Shown one piece after another: positions 8,301 to 16,075 of a stretch of DNA of 35,873 bases. Under the pieces are notes generated by a model, which saw nothing but the letters and a program-made list of their open reading frames with translations, was not told where the DNA came from and did no database searches. Position 1 is the stretch's first letter. Each line of letters begins with the position of its first letter. Source of the DNA: Bacteroidales bacterium UBA5548 (GTDB lineage Bacteria > Bacteroidota > Bacteroidia > Bacteroidales > UBA932). The DNA lies in NCBI GenBank assembly GCA_002425935.1, contig DINE01000006.1:67529-103401 (forward strand). The letters run 5' to 3'. Made by a program: the position numbers and the translations under genes.

Positions 8301-9305
8301 TTAGTTTATTACAACTTCACCCTCATGGCTTGACGACCATGGAGTTACAGTTACGCTTATTATATTCATCTGGGTACCTGAAAGCTTAACGGTGTATATG
8401 TACTGCTGACCTGCAACCCAGGTGATTGCTCCGCCTCCTGTTAGAGAGACATTGTAATCTTTATTGTCAATGTTAAAGCTGAATTGAACATTGTTTTTAT
8501 TGGCTACCGAAGTAGGTACAATAAGCAGGTAAGCATTTACTTTAGACTTCAGCTCAGCAATATCCGCCGATGGTTGAGTTGTGAGAATTGAACCTGCGAT
8601 TGATGTAGCGGATATCTCTGCAGTGGTCTCTCCGTCGGTAATTGTACCGTCTGCAACATTCATATACAGGTCGTTTGCAACATCCTTCATCTTTCTAAGT
8701 GCAGGTGAGGCGGTGTTGTCTTTAACCTTTACGCTGTTTATTGTTCCGGTTCCGTTATAGTTCTCCCCATAAATAACAAAAGCAATCTGAGAGAGTGCGT
8801 GTTTCATGGTTAGTGAAACGCTCGAGTTTGTACTGTTAATGTCAAACTCACCCCCCGCAACTGTTTTGTCCTGATAGCACCAGAGAAAATCAACTTGACT
8901 TGCCATTGGTTGGGTGGCCGGGATGTCGAGCCTTCTCTTTAAAGTGCTGTAAGATCCTGTTTCAACAGTCGTTGGGTCTGCAGGTGTTGGCGCATACGCA
9001 TAAACCTTTGCATTTTCGGCAGATAGGTATAACATATTGGAAAGAGACCAGTTGATGCCTCCATAAGTAAGGGTGTACTTAGATTCATCAATGGCATAGC
9101 TCTCTGTTCCATTTGATTTTGACACCTGAACCCTGATAGTTTCACTGGTGATATTATCATCGGTGATTGTTGCCTTTGTCGCTGGCTGTCCAAAATTAGC
9201 AGTCAGAGAGATAGGCGCGATTCTTTCGTTCGAGATAAATCTGTTCTTGGTACAACCTGAGAGTAACACAAGAGCAATAACTGAGATTGAGATTATTCTT
9301 TTCAT
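8301..9305 (-). CDS. Fimbrillin family (Mfa_like_1) lipoprotein, 334 aa
   Basis: The signal peptide ends LLSGC with Cys18 followed by TK. Fimbrillin features include TKATITDDN near residue 42, NAKVYAYAPT, DFLWCYQDKT, MKHALSQIAFVIYG, VNAYLLIVPT and the closing QQYIYTVKLSG then ISVTVTPW. It is a single-module pilin without an adhesin domain and a clear paralogue of the next gene upstream (9316-10311). Known Mfa/FimA pilins are exported as lipoproteins, cleaved at the surface and polymerised by strand exchange. A similar path is likely here, but no protease site can be proven from sequence. The spacing of 10 nt to the upstream gene places it in the operon. Confidence 0.87.
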   Translation of the reverse strand: MKRIISISVIALVLLSGCTKNRFISNERIAPISLTANFGQPATKATITDDNITSETIRVQVSKSNGTESYAIDESKYTLTYGGINWSLSNMLYLSAENAKVYAYAPTPADPTTVETGSYSTLKRRLDIPATQPMASQVDFLWCYQDKTVAGGEFDINSTNSSVSLTMKHALSQIAFVIYGENYNGTGTINSVKVKDNTASPALRKMKDVANDLYMNVADGTITDGETTAEISATSIAGSILTTQPSADIAELKSKVNAYLLIVPTSVANKNNVQFSFNIDNKDYNVSLTGGGAITWVAGQQYIYTVKLSGTQMNIISVTVTPWSSSHEGEVVIN

Positions 9306-9315
9306 AGCTTAATAA

Positions 9316-10311
9316 TTATTGTATTACCATATCTTCACCCTCAACAGGCACCCACTCCGTAATTGTGACTGATGAGACTGTTAGTGATGTTCCGGCAAGT
9401 TTTACTTTGTATATATATTGTTTTCCTTTTTCGAATTTAATTGGTGCACCATTGTTTATACTGTATGTATTCCCGTCAATTACAAACGAGAACTTGAGTT
9501 CTCCAGGAAGAATATCTTGGGTTGGGACAACAATTGCATTGACTCCATATGTATTTACCTGTGTCTTTAAAATATTGATGTCCGTTGCAGGAAACAGAGG
9601 GTCGGCAGAGCTGTTCTGAAGAATTTTTGCCACAGCAGGGGTGATTGTAACCTTACCTTTGACACCACCCGTAATTGCTCCGTTAACAATACTCATAGTA
9701 AGGTCGTTATCCATGGCTTTATTGACAATAATATGTGATGATGTTCCAGCGTCCTCTATTGAGAATTGCGTAAGTTCTCCCGCTCCGTTGTAGTTATCTT
9801 TGTAAACCAGCACCGAAACCTGAGCCAGTGCGTGGTTCATTGTCAGAGAGATTGTGCTTCTTGTATTTGAAACGGCACTCTCTTCGGTTTCAACCGGTGT
9901 GGCATACATATAATCTGCGGTGTTTCCGTCAGGATCTACAGAGATTGGTATTGAGAAAAATATTTGATTATTGGCGCCCAAGGTTGTGAAGGGGTAGTAA
10001 GCATATACTTTGGCCTTTTGTGAGCTAAGAATATAACTTGATGTTGACGTCCAGTCATTTAATCCGGCATAAGTGTATTCATTGTTTGTTATTCCGGATT
10101 GTGAATAGATGGTGTTATCTTCCAGTTTAAGAAGCTGGATTCCCATTTTTGACCCTATCGGGAACTGATCTCCCTGAATGGCAGATTTTGTTTGCGGAGG
10201 AGCAGGTGTTTTAACCTTAAGCAGGGCAACCTCTTGCATATGCAGGTTTGTCTTGCTGCATGAGAAGACAACAACTATTACTGCAAAAAGAGCAATTAAT
10301 GTTTTTTTCAT
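9316..10311 (-). CDS. Fimbrillin family (Mfa_like_1) lipoprotein, 331 aa
   Basis: The lipobox is VVFSC with Cys18 followed by SK. It shares the fimbrillin pattern of its neighbour: QTKSAI near residue 40, KAKVYAYYPFT, MNHALAQVSVLVYKDNYNGAGE, a long insertion-free central sheet, and the closing KGKQYIYKVKLAGTSLTVSS then ITEW. It and the 334-aa protein look like tandem duplicates, with similar length and the same motif order. It sits 7 nt after the 304-aa gene and 10 nt before the 334-aa gene. One of these two is the best candidate for the major structural subunit, because both are compact single-domain pilins. That choice is inference. Confidence 0.87.
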   Translation of the reverse strand: MKKTLIALFAVIVVVFSCSKTNLHMQEVALLKVKTPAPPQTKSAIQGDQFPIGSKMGIQLLKLEDNTIYSQSGITNNEYTYAGLNDWTSTSSYILSSQKAKVYAYYPFTTLGANNQIFFSIPISVDPDGNTADYMYATPVETEESAVSNTRSTISLTMNHALAQVSVLVYKDNYNGAGELTQFSIEDAGTSSHIIVNKAMDNDLTMSIVNGAITGGVKGKVTITPAVAKILQNSSADPLFPATDINILKTQVNTYGVNAIVVPTQDILPGELKFSFVIDGNTYSINNGAPIKFEKGKQYIYKVKLAGTSLTVSSVTITEWVPVEGEDMVIQ

Positions 10312-10318
10312 GGTATTA

Positions 10319-11233
10319 TTATTTTGTTTCTATTTCAAGGTCTTCTACAACTTTATACTCCCAGCTTACAATATGGCTGTTAATTGTCATTTGGGAGGTT
10401 GTAATATTTATTGTTATTGCATAGGAGTGTCCCGTCCTGAAGTTATAGCCAAATCTCTCTCTGATGATTACCGGTGGCAGACCGGAGTTGTCTGCAGCCG
10501 GAATTATAACTTCGAGGTTAAACTCAGACTCGCCTGTTGCCGGCGCAAAGCATACCGGGTCATTTTCGTTTGTTATTGCAACAGTGTTGTCCAATGCTCC
10601 TCTTGTGATTTTTCCGGTATAGACATTCAGGTAAAACTGTTTGCAAAATCCTGTTATTCTAAAACTCATCTTTGAAAAGTCATGAAGAGTTTTGAGGGAT
10701 GGATCTCTGCTGTCTTCGAATATGAACTTCACTTTTGAGGTAAGATGTTCGTAGTCAAGTTCTACTTTATTGATAACATCTTCCTGGGTTTTGCTTGAGA
10801 AGGCTCTTGTTGAGTGGATTACGTCTGTTCCGTGTTCAAACGGAATGGCCTCTCCGTTTAATTTTGTGTCACCTGTATAGGGTGCATATGAGTATATGGT
10901 GTACTCCTTTTTCTTGTCAAGATATAATTTGTCTCCGTCTAGTACTCCTCCGGCATTTTTAAACTGCATATTCTGAACAACCGGATTACCCCAAATGCTT
11001 GTTGCAGAGAAGCTGTTTCTCTCGTGAACAAAGACCCCTGTAATAAAGTCGGCTTTATAGCTCTCAAGATTCTCGGGAACACCTGAATCCAGTACCTTTC
11101 TAACCTGAAACTCCACTTTTGAGATACCAAAGGCCTCTTCCAAAGCCTTGGTACATCCGGTGACAAAAGAGCCGAGTGTAAATAAGGCTGCTGCAATGAT
11201 TGCCGTATTATATGTAGATAATTTGCTCCTCAT
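10319..11233 (-). CDS. Fimbrillin family lipoprotein, 304 aa
   Basis: The long signal peptide ends FVTGC with Cys27 followed by TK. The body shows the fimbrillin plan: FVHERNSFSATSIWGN, a YLDKKKEYTIYSYAPYTGD core with the Y.Y.PY signature, ELDYEHLTSKVKFIFED, LNVYTGKITRGAL and the closing FRTGHSYAITINITTSQM followed by SWEYK. The TGHSYxhxhNhT and SW endings are typical of the last strands in this superfamily. It is more divergent from the two downstream pilins than they are from each other. It is separated by 6 nt from the DUF5119-like gene, matching the usual Bacteroidales order DUF3575, DUF5119, fimbrillin. Likely a minor or first-acting pilin. Confidence 0.83.
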   Translation of the reverse strand: MRSKLSTYNTAIIAAALFTLGSFVTGCTKALEEAFGISKVEFQVRKVLDSGVPENLESYKADFITGVFVHERNSFSATSIWGNPVVQNMQFKNAGGVLDGDKLYLDKKKEYTIYSYAPYTGDTKLNGEAIPFEHGTDVIHSTRAFSSKTQEDVINKVELDYEHLTSKVKFIFEDSRDPSLKTLHDFSKMSFRITGFCKQFYLNVYTGKITRGALDNTVAITNENDPVCFAPATGESEFNLEVIIPAADNSGLPPVIIRERFGYNFRTGHSYAITINITTSQMTINSHIVSWEYKVVEDLEIETK

Positions 11234-11239
11234 ACTGCC

Positions 11240-12097
11240 CTATATATTAATCTTATCCTCAACAATTATCCAGGATTTTACCGTCGCTTTCAGCTCCATA
11301 TTTATGTGGGTAATATCTATGTAGATTACGAGCCGTTTGGAGTATATATACTCGTTTTCAAGCTGGTTTAATTCAAGTGTTGTATTCTGTGTCTTCTGAT
11401 TTGTGTAAACAAATTTTATCTCAAGCTCCTTTTTGTCAGGATCTACTCCCAATAAAGAGAATGTGCCGGTGAAGTTGTTTGTTTTGCTTGCCTCTGCCGA
11501 AATAGATGTGTTTGATACGGGATCGAAAATCAGCTGATTGTTGTGGAAGAGAAATCCTTTGGAGACTCCGTGCTGTGTTATAACACATCTCTCCAGTGAA
11601 TCTTTTGCCCCCTCAATTATTAGCTGGTACTCAATGTTTTTTACCTGATTTACAAGGTTTATATTCAGGGTGTTCGGGGTAGCCGGAGCAACATAAAACT
11701 CTTTAACTGTAGATGAGAATACATCTCTTAACGGGTTTGTTGTAACGCTCATATTCCCATATGAATTCAGGAGCAGGCTTGCCTCTCGAAACTTGTCCAT
11801 TGCACCAAATCTCACTCCTGAGGCCGATAGGTTTACAGATATAAAATTGTATCTCCCTACAGGTATGTTAATTGTATCTCTCTCTTTTACCGATCGTTTT
11901 ATTCTCAAAAGTGAATCTCCTGAGTAAACATATGTAGTATAAACGGGACCAGTTTTGCTAAATGTACTATCTGAAGGACTTTTATAAACAACCTCCACCG
12001 CATATTGCTGCCACACGGGAGCAAAGACCTCCCGCTTGCTGCATCCGTACAGGAGTAGCGTGCTTATCAAAAAGTATATGCAGATGTTTAATTTCAT
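11240..12097 (-). CDS. DUF5119-like fimbrial-operon lipoprotein (285 aa)
   Basis: The lipobox is LLLYGC with Cys19, followed by the basic SKRE. Visible features are VYTTYVYSGDSLLRIKRS, INIPVGRYNFISVNLSA and VRFGAMDKFREASLLLN in the first half, and ELEIKFVY with INMELKATVKSWIIVED at the end. The lipoprotein signal followed by basic residues, the V.h..GxYxxhhhN strand and the GMD-like motif resemble DUF5119 proteins, which sit between DUF3575 and fimbrillin genes in Bacteroides. In such operons this type of protein may anchor or nucleate the fibre, as FimB/Mfa2 do. Its start ATG overlaps the stop of the DUF3575 gene as ATGA. The family call is moderate; the fimbrial context is strong. Confidence 0.7.
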   Translation of the reverse strand: MKLNICIYFLISTLLLYGCSKREVFAPVWQQYAVEVVYKSPSDSTFSKTGPVYTTYVYSGDSLLRIKRSVKERDTINIPVGRYNFISVNLSASGVRFGAMDKFREASLLLNSYGNMSVTTNPLRDVFSSTVKEFYVAPATPNTLNINLVNQVKNIEYQLIIEGAKDSLERCVITQHGVSKGFLFHNNQLIFDPVSNTSISAEASKTNNFTGTFSLLGVDPDKKELEIKFVYTNQKTQNTTLELNQLENEYIYSKRLVIYIDITHINMELKATVKSWIIVEDKINI

Positions 12098-13596
12098 CTT
12101 ATCCCAGATCGTTTATACGAACCAAATCTGTAACTTATTCCTATGTTATAACTTGTAAGGCCAAATTCGATGTTTGTAAGAGATTCAGATATATAAAAAC
12201 CTCCGTTGTTCACTACATATGTGTCGTACTTATCACTTCTGTACCCTGCCTTGATTCCGGCTTCCAGAGTAAAGCCTCTGTAGAGCGGGAGGGCGTATCC
12301 TATGCTGAGGCCGGCTCCTGTGTAGTTGCCGGTTTTTCCCTTCTCGTCAACGCTTACGTCTCGTATGTCAAAGTCTCCGTAAAGGCCATAGACTCCTGCG
12401 AACAGCCCTTTGAACAAACTTGTTTTTCCAATGTAGAGCCGGCCTTCGAGTATTGCGCCGCTCACCTTGTACCAATCCTGAGAGTTGATATCTGTGTTAT
12501 CTGATATTGGGGCTTTAAAGCCCTCCGCCATTAATGAGAATCTCTTTGCAAAGAAGAGCTCGGCCGAAAGGTTAAAGATTGGGTCCGTCATTGTTGACGG
12601 GGGAATTACTCCCGCAAAGCCCAGAAGATTTGTTTTGATTGCGGCAACCGGCAGATAAACACCTTTTTCTCTCTCTTTCTGCCGTTTAGGTTCACGCTGC
12701 TTATCTTCTGAACTCTCTCTTTGATTCGTTTGCACCAAAGTTCTCTCTGTTTCGCTCTCTTTAACTAACCTGGCAGGTTGCTGCGGGATTGTTACATTTG
12801 CTGCAGGCTGAACCGAACTTGCCTCAACTGCAGTGTTCTGATTAGTTTTTACCGGAATCTGAGCCTCCGTTTTTATGCTCTCAGCCTTTATGATCTCTGT
12901 CTTTATGCTCTGATTCTTTTGGCTATGAACCTCTTGTCTCTCTGCTTCAGAGAGGGCTTTCACAAGTTTTGCAACAATTCGCTCGGTTAACTCCTCTTCG
13001 CTCTTTAAAAGATCGTTAACTGATCTCTCTTCAGGGAATCTCTCCATTACCCTTTGTTTAATGTCTGACTCAAAAGGGATCTCCCTGTAATTTGCCATGG
13101 CAGACACAAGCTCTTTATAAGCGGGTTTAAGGGTGTAAAAGATATCCTGATTTTCGTAATACCTTACCGGGAATGGTCTGTACTCTACCTTTACAAGATT
13201 TGATGAGGCATCGGTATCTCTTATTATAAAGGTGAAGCTTATATTATTCAGCCCGTGCCTTGTTTTAATATAAGAGCGCACCACGCTTCCAAGTACAGAT
13301 GCTCTGTTTACTGCATAGATATTATCTTTATGCTCTGGTTTGATGTAGGCAATAATTGCCAGATGTGAAGATCCGCGCTGAATTGAACTCCTGTTGTAAG
13401 AGATAAACTCATTCATGCCCGATATTTCGGGACGGTTACTCTCGTAACTCATTTCTAGAACATTTGAGCCATTGGGGAATTTGAACTCAAATGATACTCC
13501 GGGGTGCAGCATGCTTTGAGCCTGCAGTACTCCCGTAATCAATATCATGCAGCCTGCAAGAAGGATGTGTCTGTATTTAAATAGTTTAGCCTGCAT
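12094..13596 (-). CDS. DUF3575-type outer-membrane protein of the fimbrial operon (500 aa)
   Basis: The signal peptide ends near LQAQ (residue ~27). Residues 28-200 form an exported domain of unknown type. Residues ~200-320 are a Lys/Glu/Gln-rich linker with repeated SIKTE-like words. Residues ~321-500 match the DUF3575 pattern: VAAIKTNLLGFAG, FNLSAELFFAKRFSLMAEG, EGRLYIGK, GVYGLYGDFD, GAGLSIGYALPL, LEAGIKAGY and the terminal GISYRFG of an outer-membrane barrel. Known DUF3575 genes head fimbrial operons in Bacteroidales. It likely forms the outer-membrane component that spans to the periplasm and assists fibre export or anchoring. It overlaps the kinase-like gene by 11 nt upstream and the DUF5119-like gene by 4 nt downstream. 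Confidence 0.82.
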   Translation of the reverse strand: MQAKLFKYRHILLAGCMILITGVLQAQSMLHPGVSFEFKFPNGSNVLEMSYESNRPEISGMNEFISYNRSSIQRGSSHLAIIAYIKPEHKDNIYAVNRASVLGSVVRSYIKTRHGLNNISFTFIIRDTDASSNLVKVEYRPFPVRYYENQDIFYTLKPAYKELVSAMANYREIPFESDIKQRVMERFPEERSVNDLLKSEEELTERIVAKLVKALSEAERQEVHSQKNQSIKTEIIKAESIKTEAQIPVKTNQNTAVEASSVQPAANVTIPQQPARLVKESETERTLVQTNQRESSEDKQREPKRQKEREKGVYLPVAAIKTNLLGFAGVIPPSTMTDPIFNLSAELFFAKRFSLMAEGFKAPISDNTDINSQDWYKVSGAILEGRLYIGKTSLFKGLFAGVYGLYGDFDIRDVSVDEKGKTGNYTGAGLSIGYALPLYRGFTLEAGIKAGYRSDKYDTYVVNNGGFYISESLTNIEFGLTSYNIGISYRFGSYKRSGIR

Positions 13597-14737
13597 TTAA
13601 ACTCTGTGTATAAATTTTACTGTTGTCGTCTGCGTATAGTATAACTCTGTCAAGAACCTCCTCTATCTGCATCTTAGTGTAGTTTGAGCAGTAATAAAAG
13701 AAGTTGCTGTGACGAAGGAAAATGTTGTTTTCATTGCCGAGGCATGACTCTTCAATCAAAAATGCAACTTTCGGATTCTTTTTGTGAACTCTCTCCATTG
13801 CCATTCTGAACGAGATATCACCGGCATCTTCATTAATAATTACAATGTCTGCTTTGGAGAGCCTCTCTCCTGCTCCGGCAATAAAGCCCTTTGAAGAGGT
13901 TCTTACAATTGCAAACGGATACTCAGAGAGCGCCTTGTTAAACGGAGATGAGAGCAAAGGCTCATCTTCCACCACAAGAACCTTGAGTCCGTTTTCAAGA
14001 ACAGAGTCTGATCCGTAGAGGTTTCCTACAGGTAGCTCGAATGATATAATCTTATTGTCGCTGGTAATTTTAAGATACATGTGCCCACCTATCTTCCTTG
14101 AGATCTTGTGACAGATGGCAAGGTTAATACCTATTCCATCTTCAAATCTAAGTGTAGAAACGGCCTTATCTATACTCTCTTCAAATCCTGAATTCAACTC
14201 ATCGAAATTGAGTATCTGCTCCTCTGAAATCAGCACCTGCAGAGCCTCCTTCTCACCATTTTTTGACACAACATTAAATGAGATAAAGACCTGCCCCTCT
14301 TTATTTAGATAAAAGGCGCTCATAAGAAGGTGATTAAGGAATTTCTCCAGCTTCTGCTTGTCAGAAAAAACAGTAATCTTCTGCTCCTCTTCCGAAGGAT
14401 TGCAGTTGATGCTTAGAAGTCTCTTATTGCGCTTCTGCTCCTTGGTAATAATGTCCTGAGACTTTTCTACAAGCACAGAGACGCTTACCTCTTCTAGAAA
14501 AACTTCTTTTTCATAATCAAGAGAGTTAAGCGCAATTACCTTCTGTATCTTGTCAAGTAGGAGCGAGCTGTTATTCTTTATTATTGCCGCATAACTCCTG
14601 ATATCTTCAATTGACTCCTCCTCCAGTATCAGATCCGTAAAACCGATAATGGCATTAAGGGGAGTATTGAGTTCATGTGATATCGTAGATGTGACAACAT
14701 TTGTCTCAGAAAGCGATATATTATTAAGGTTCATCAT
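13586..14737 (-). CDS. Degenerate histidine-kinase / pseudo-receiver protein heading the fimbrial operon
   Basis: Numbering uses the longest form (438 aa, TTG at 14902). H76 sits in ISHELNTPLNAIIGFTDLI, a good HisKA dimerisation box. The ATPase part is eroded: the N-box asparagine reads HLLMSAF, the DxGxG box is replaced by ISEEQILNFD, while GIGINLAI keeps a G2-like motif. A receiver-like domain begins KVLVVEDEPLL (307-), but the phospho-acceptor position in ADIVIINED is N357, and the conserved Thr and Lys positions read as I or E and S. I chose ATG 14737 because the TTG lies inside a stable hairpin and a -7 box precedes the ATG; ATG 14734 is also possible. No transmembrane segment is visible, so it is cytoplasmic. 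Overlap of 11 nt with the DUF3575 gene implies co-expression. Function: probably a regulator or scaffold for fimbrial control. Confidence 0.75.
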   Translation of the reverse strand: MMNLNNISLSETNVVTSTISHELNTPLNAIIGFTDLILEEESIEDIRSYAAIIKNNSSLLLDKIQKVIALNSLDYEKEVFLEEVSVSVLVEKSQDIITKEQKRNKRLLSINCNPSEEEQKITVFSDKQKLEKFLNHLLMSAFYLNKEGQVFISFNVVSKNGEKEALQVLISEEQILNFDELNSGFEESIDKAVSTLRFEDGIGINLAICHKISRKIGGHMYLKITSDNKIISFELPVGNLYGSDSVLENGLKVLVVEDEPLLSSPFNKALSEYPFAIVRTSSKGFIAGAGERLSKADIVIINEDAGDISFRMAMERVHKKNPKVAFLIEESCLGNENNIFLRHSNFFYYCSNYTKMQIEEVLDRVILYADDNSKIYTQSLNAG

Positions 14738-14760
14738 TAAGGGGACTATTGCGGTTTGTG

Positions 14761-14768
14761 CAAAAATA
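14761..14768 (-). promoter_or_regulatory. Candidate -7 box close to the kinase-like gene
   Basis: The minus strand reads TATTTTTG, a full match to TAnnTTTG. The predicted start near 14757 leaves a leader of about 20 nt before ATG 14737. No convincing TTG -33 element was found at normal spacing, and the box is AT-rich enough to occur by chance. It would allow transcription that bypasses the hairpin at 14877-14909. Confidence 0.35.
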
Positions 14769-14876
14769 TATTCGCTCACCACCTCTATAAAAGAGTGGGG
14801 CGTGAAGCCGCATACCGGCTTTGCGGAGTTGCATTTCTTATGCCTGAATGTGCTGTGCTGCGAGGGTAAAACACAA

Positions 14877-14909
14877 AGCCAGATTGGCTCTTTTGAGAAC
14901 AATCTGGCT
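14877..14909 (-). promoter_or_regulatory. Terminator-like hairpin in the fimbrial operon leader (candidate attenuator)
   Basis: AGCCAGATTG at 14877-14886 and CAATCTGGCT at 14900-14909 are a perfect 10-bp inverted repeat. The loop contains a further CTC-TTTT-GAG mini-stem. On the minus strand the stem is followed by TTGTGTTTT, a broken U-rich stretch. It lies about 30 nt downstream of the -7 box at 14945-14952 and about 140 nt upstream of ATG 14737, so it would be transcribed in the operon leader. Attenuation is inferred. Confidence 0.5.
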
Positions 14910-14944
14910 GACTAACCAAATTACAACAATTTTCTGCTGAGCCA

Positions 14945-14952
14945 CAAAGGTA
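14945..14952 (-). promoter_or_regulatory. Candidate -7 promoter box for the fimbrial operon
   Basis: The minus strand reads TACCTTTG, a full match to TAnnTTTG. The expected transcription start is near 14941, giving a ~200-nt leader to ATG 14737 that contains the hairpin at 14877-14909. No clear -33 TTG was found at the usual 19-21 nt spacing. Confidence 0.4.
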
Positions 14953-15254
14953 TTTCAACAATTATGTGTAATAAAAACATATAGCGTCAGCTAGCCGGAA
15001 TGAGTGTTGAATGTGCAGAAAAGGGCTCCCTGCTTGAAAATTCAATATTCAATCTCTGCCAAATACATCCTCTTCCATCTCTTCATTATGTGGCCCCATT
15101 TCCATGATTTAATTAATTTTTCACTATTATAATATTGCAATACTCAACACTTGCACTATTCGAATTGCTCTGTCATCAGTTTATTTCATACCCTGCACAG
15201 GCCTCATCTAATTCCCAATTAACGCATCAACTTCACAATCTCACACCTTAATGT
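14953..15254. other. Intergenic region between divergent fimbrial operon and thyA
   Basis: This stretch is AT-rich and has stops in all frames. I see no gene, tRNA or long inverted repeat. A short GCTAGC palindrome lies near 14991. I specifically looked for paired inverted repeats that would allow an invertible promoter, as in some Bacteroides surface loci, and found none. Confidence 0.5.
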
Positions 15255-15262
15255 TATATTTG
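15255..15262 (+). promoter_or_regulatory. -7 promoter box of thyA (near-leaderless)
   Basis: TATATTTG matches TAnnTTTG and ends 4 nt before the thyA ATG at 15267. With a start 3-4 nt downstream of the box, the transcript would begin at or beside the initiation codon, so the mRNA may be leaderless. No -33 TTG is evident. Confidence 0.45.
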
Positions 15263-15266
15263 TGGA

Positions 15267-16061
15267 ATGAAAGCTTATTTAGATTTACTAAAACATATAA
15301 TGGAGAGTGGTACGCTCAAAAGCGACCGGACTGGTACCGGAACTAAAAGTGTTTTCGGGTACCAGATGAGATTTTCTCTGGAGGAGGGCTTCCCTCTTCT
15401 GACCACCAAGAAGCTGCATCTCAAATCAATAATTCACGAACTACTCTGGTTCATTAACGGCGACACCAATATAAAGTATCTTAACCAGAACGGGGTTACC
15501 ATTTGGGATGAGTGGGCAGATGATAGCGGGAACCTTGGTCCTGTTTACGGGCATCAGTGGCGCTCATGGGAGTGCTCAGACGGAAGAACAATCGACCAGC
15601 TGAGCAATCTGATTGAGGGGATTAAGAAAAACCCTGATTCACGCAGGCATATTATTTCTGCTTGGAATCCGGGGGATTTAGACAAGATGGCGCTTCCTCC
15701 GTGTCACGCGATGTTTCAGTTTTATGTGGCTGACGGACGTCTTAGCTGCCAGCTTTATCAGAGGAGTGCCGATGTCTTTCTTGGAGTGCCGTTTAATATT
15801 GCGTCGTACGCACTTTTTACCTTGATGATTGCTCAGGTCTGCGGATTGAGGCCGGGTGAGTTTGTGCACACATTCGGGGATGCACACATCTACACGAATC
15901 ATTTTGAGCAGGTTGCACTTCAGCTTTCGCGCGAGACCCGCCCTCTGCCTGTAATGAAAATTAACCCGGAGGTCAAATCAATTTTTGACTTCAAATACGA
16001 AGATTTCACTCTGGAAGGATATAACCCTCACCCGGCCATCAAAGCCCCGATTGCGGTCTGA
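15267..16061 (+). CDS. thyA: Thymidylate synthase
   Basis: The 264-aa protein is the same length as E. coli ThyA. It catalyses dUMP to dTMP using 5,10-methylenetetrahydrofolate. The catalytic cysteine falls at residue 146 in ALPPCHAMFQFYV. The N-terminal SDRTGTGTKSVFG phosphate/substrate loop, WGHQW-type YGHQWRSWE, the RRHIISAWNP arginine pair, CQLYQRSADVFLGVPFNIAS and the HIYTNHFEQ dUMP-binding region are all present. The ending HPAIKAPIAV also matches the family, so the gene looks intact. It is followed after 14 nt by folA, the classical thyA-folA pairing that regenerates tetrahydrofolate. The start is set by the family-typical N terminus. Confidence 0.98.
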   Translation: MKAYLDLLKHIMESGTLKSDRTGTGTKSVFGYQMRFSLEEGFPLLTTKKLHLKSIIHELLWFINGDTNIKYLNQNGVTIWDEWADDSGNLGPVYGHQWRSWECSDGRTIDQLSNLIEGIKKNPDSRRHIISAWNPGDLDKMALPPCHAMFQFYVADGRLSCQLYQRSADVFLGVPFNIASYALFTLMIAQVCGLRPGEFVHTFGDAHIYTNHFEQVALQLSRETRPLPVMKINPEVKSIFDFKYEDFTLEGYNPHPAIKAPIAV

Positions 16062-16075
16062 TATTATTTATAACT

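Noticed and set aside
14738..14902. 55-codon N-terminal extension of the kinase-like protein from a TTG
   Set aside because: It begins inside the stable hairpin and contains no recognisable domain, so ATG 14737 is preferred; it remains possible.
14953..15254. Possible invertible promoter region upstream of the fimbrial operon
   Set aside because: I found no pair of longer inverted repeats flanking a promoter; the only good inverted repeat (14877-14909) is a short hairpin, and no invertase gene is nearby.
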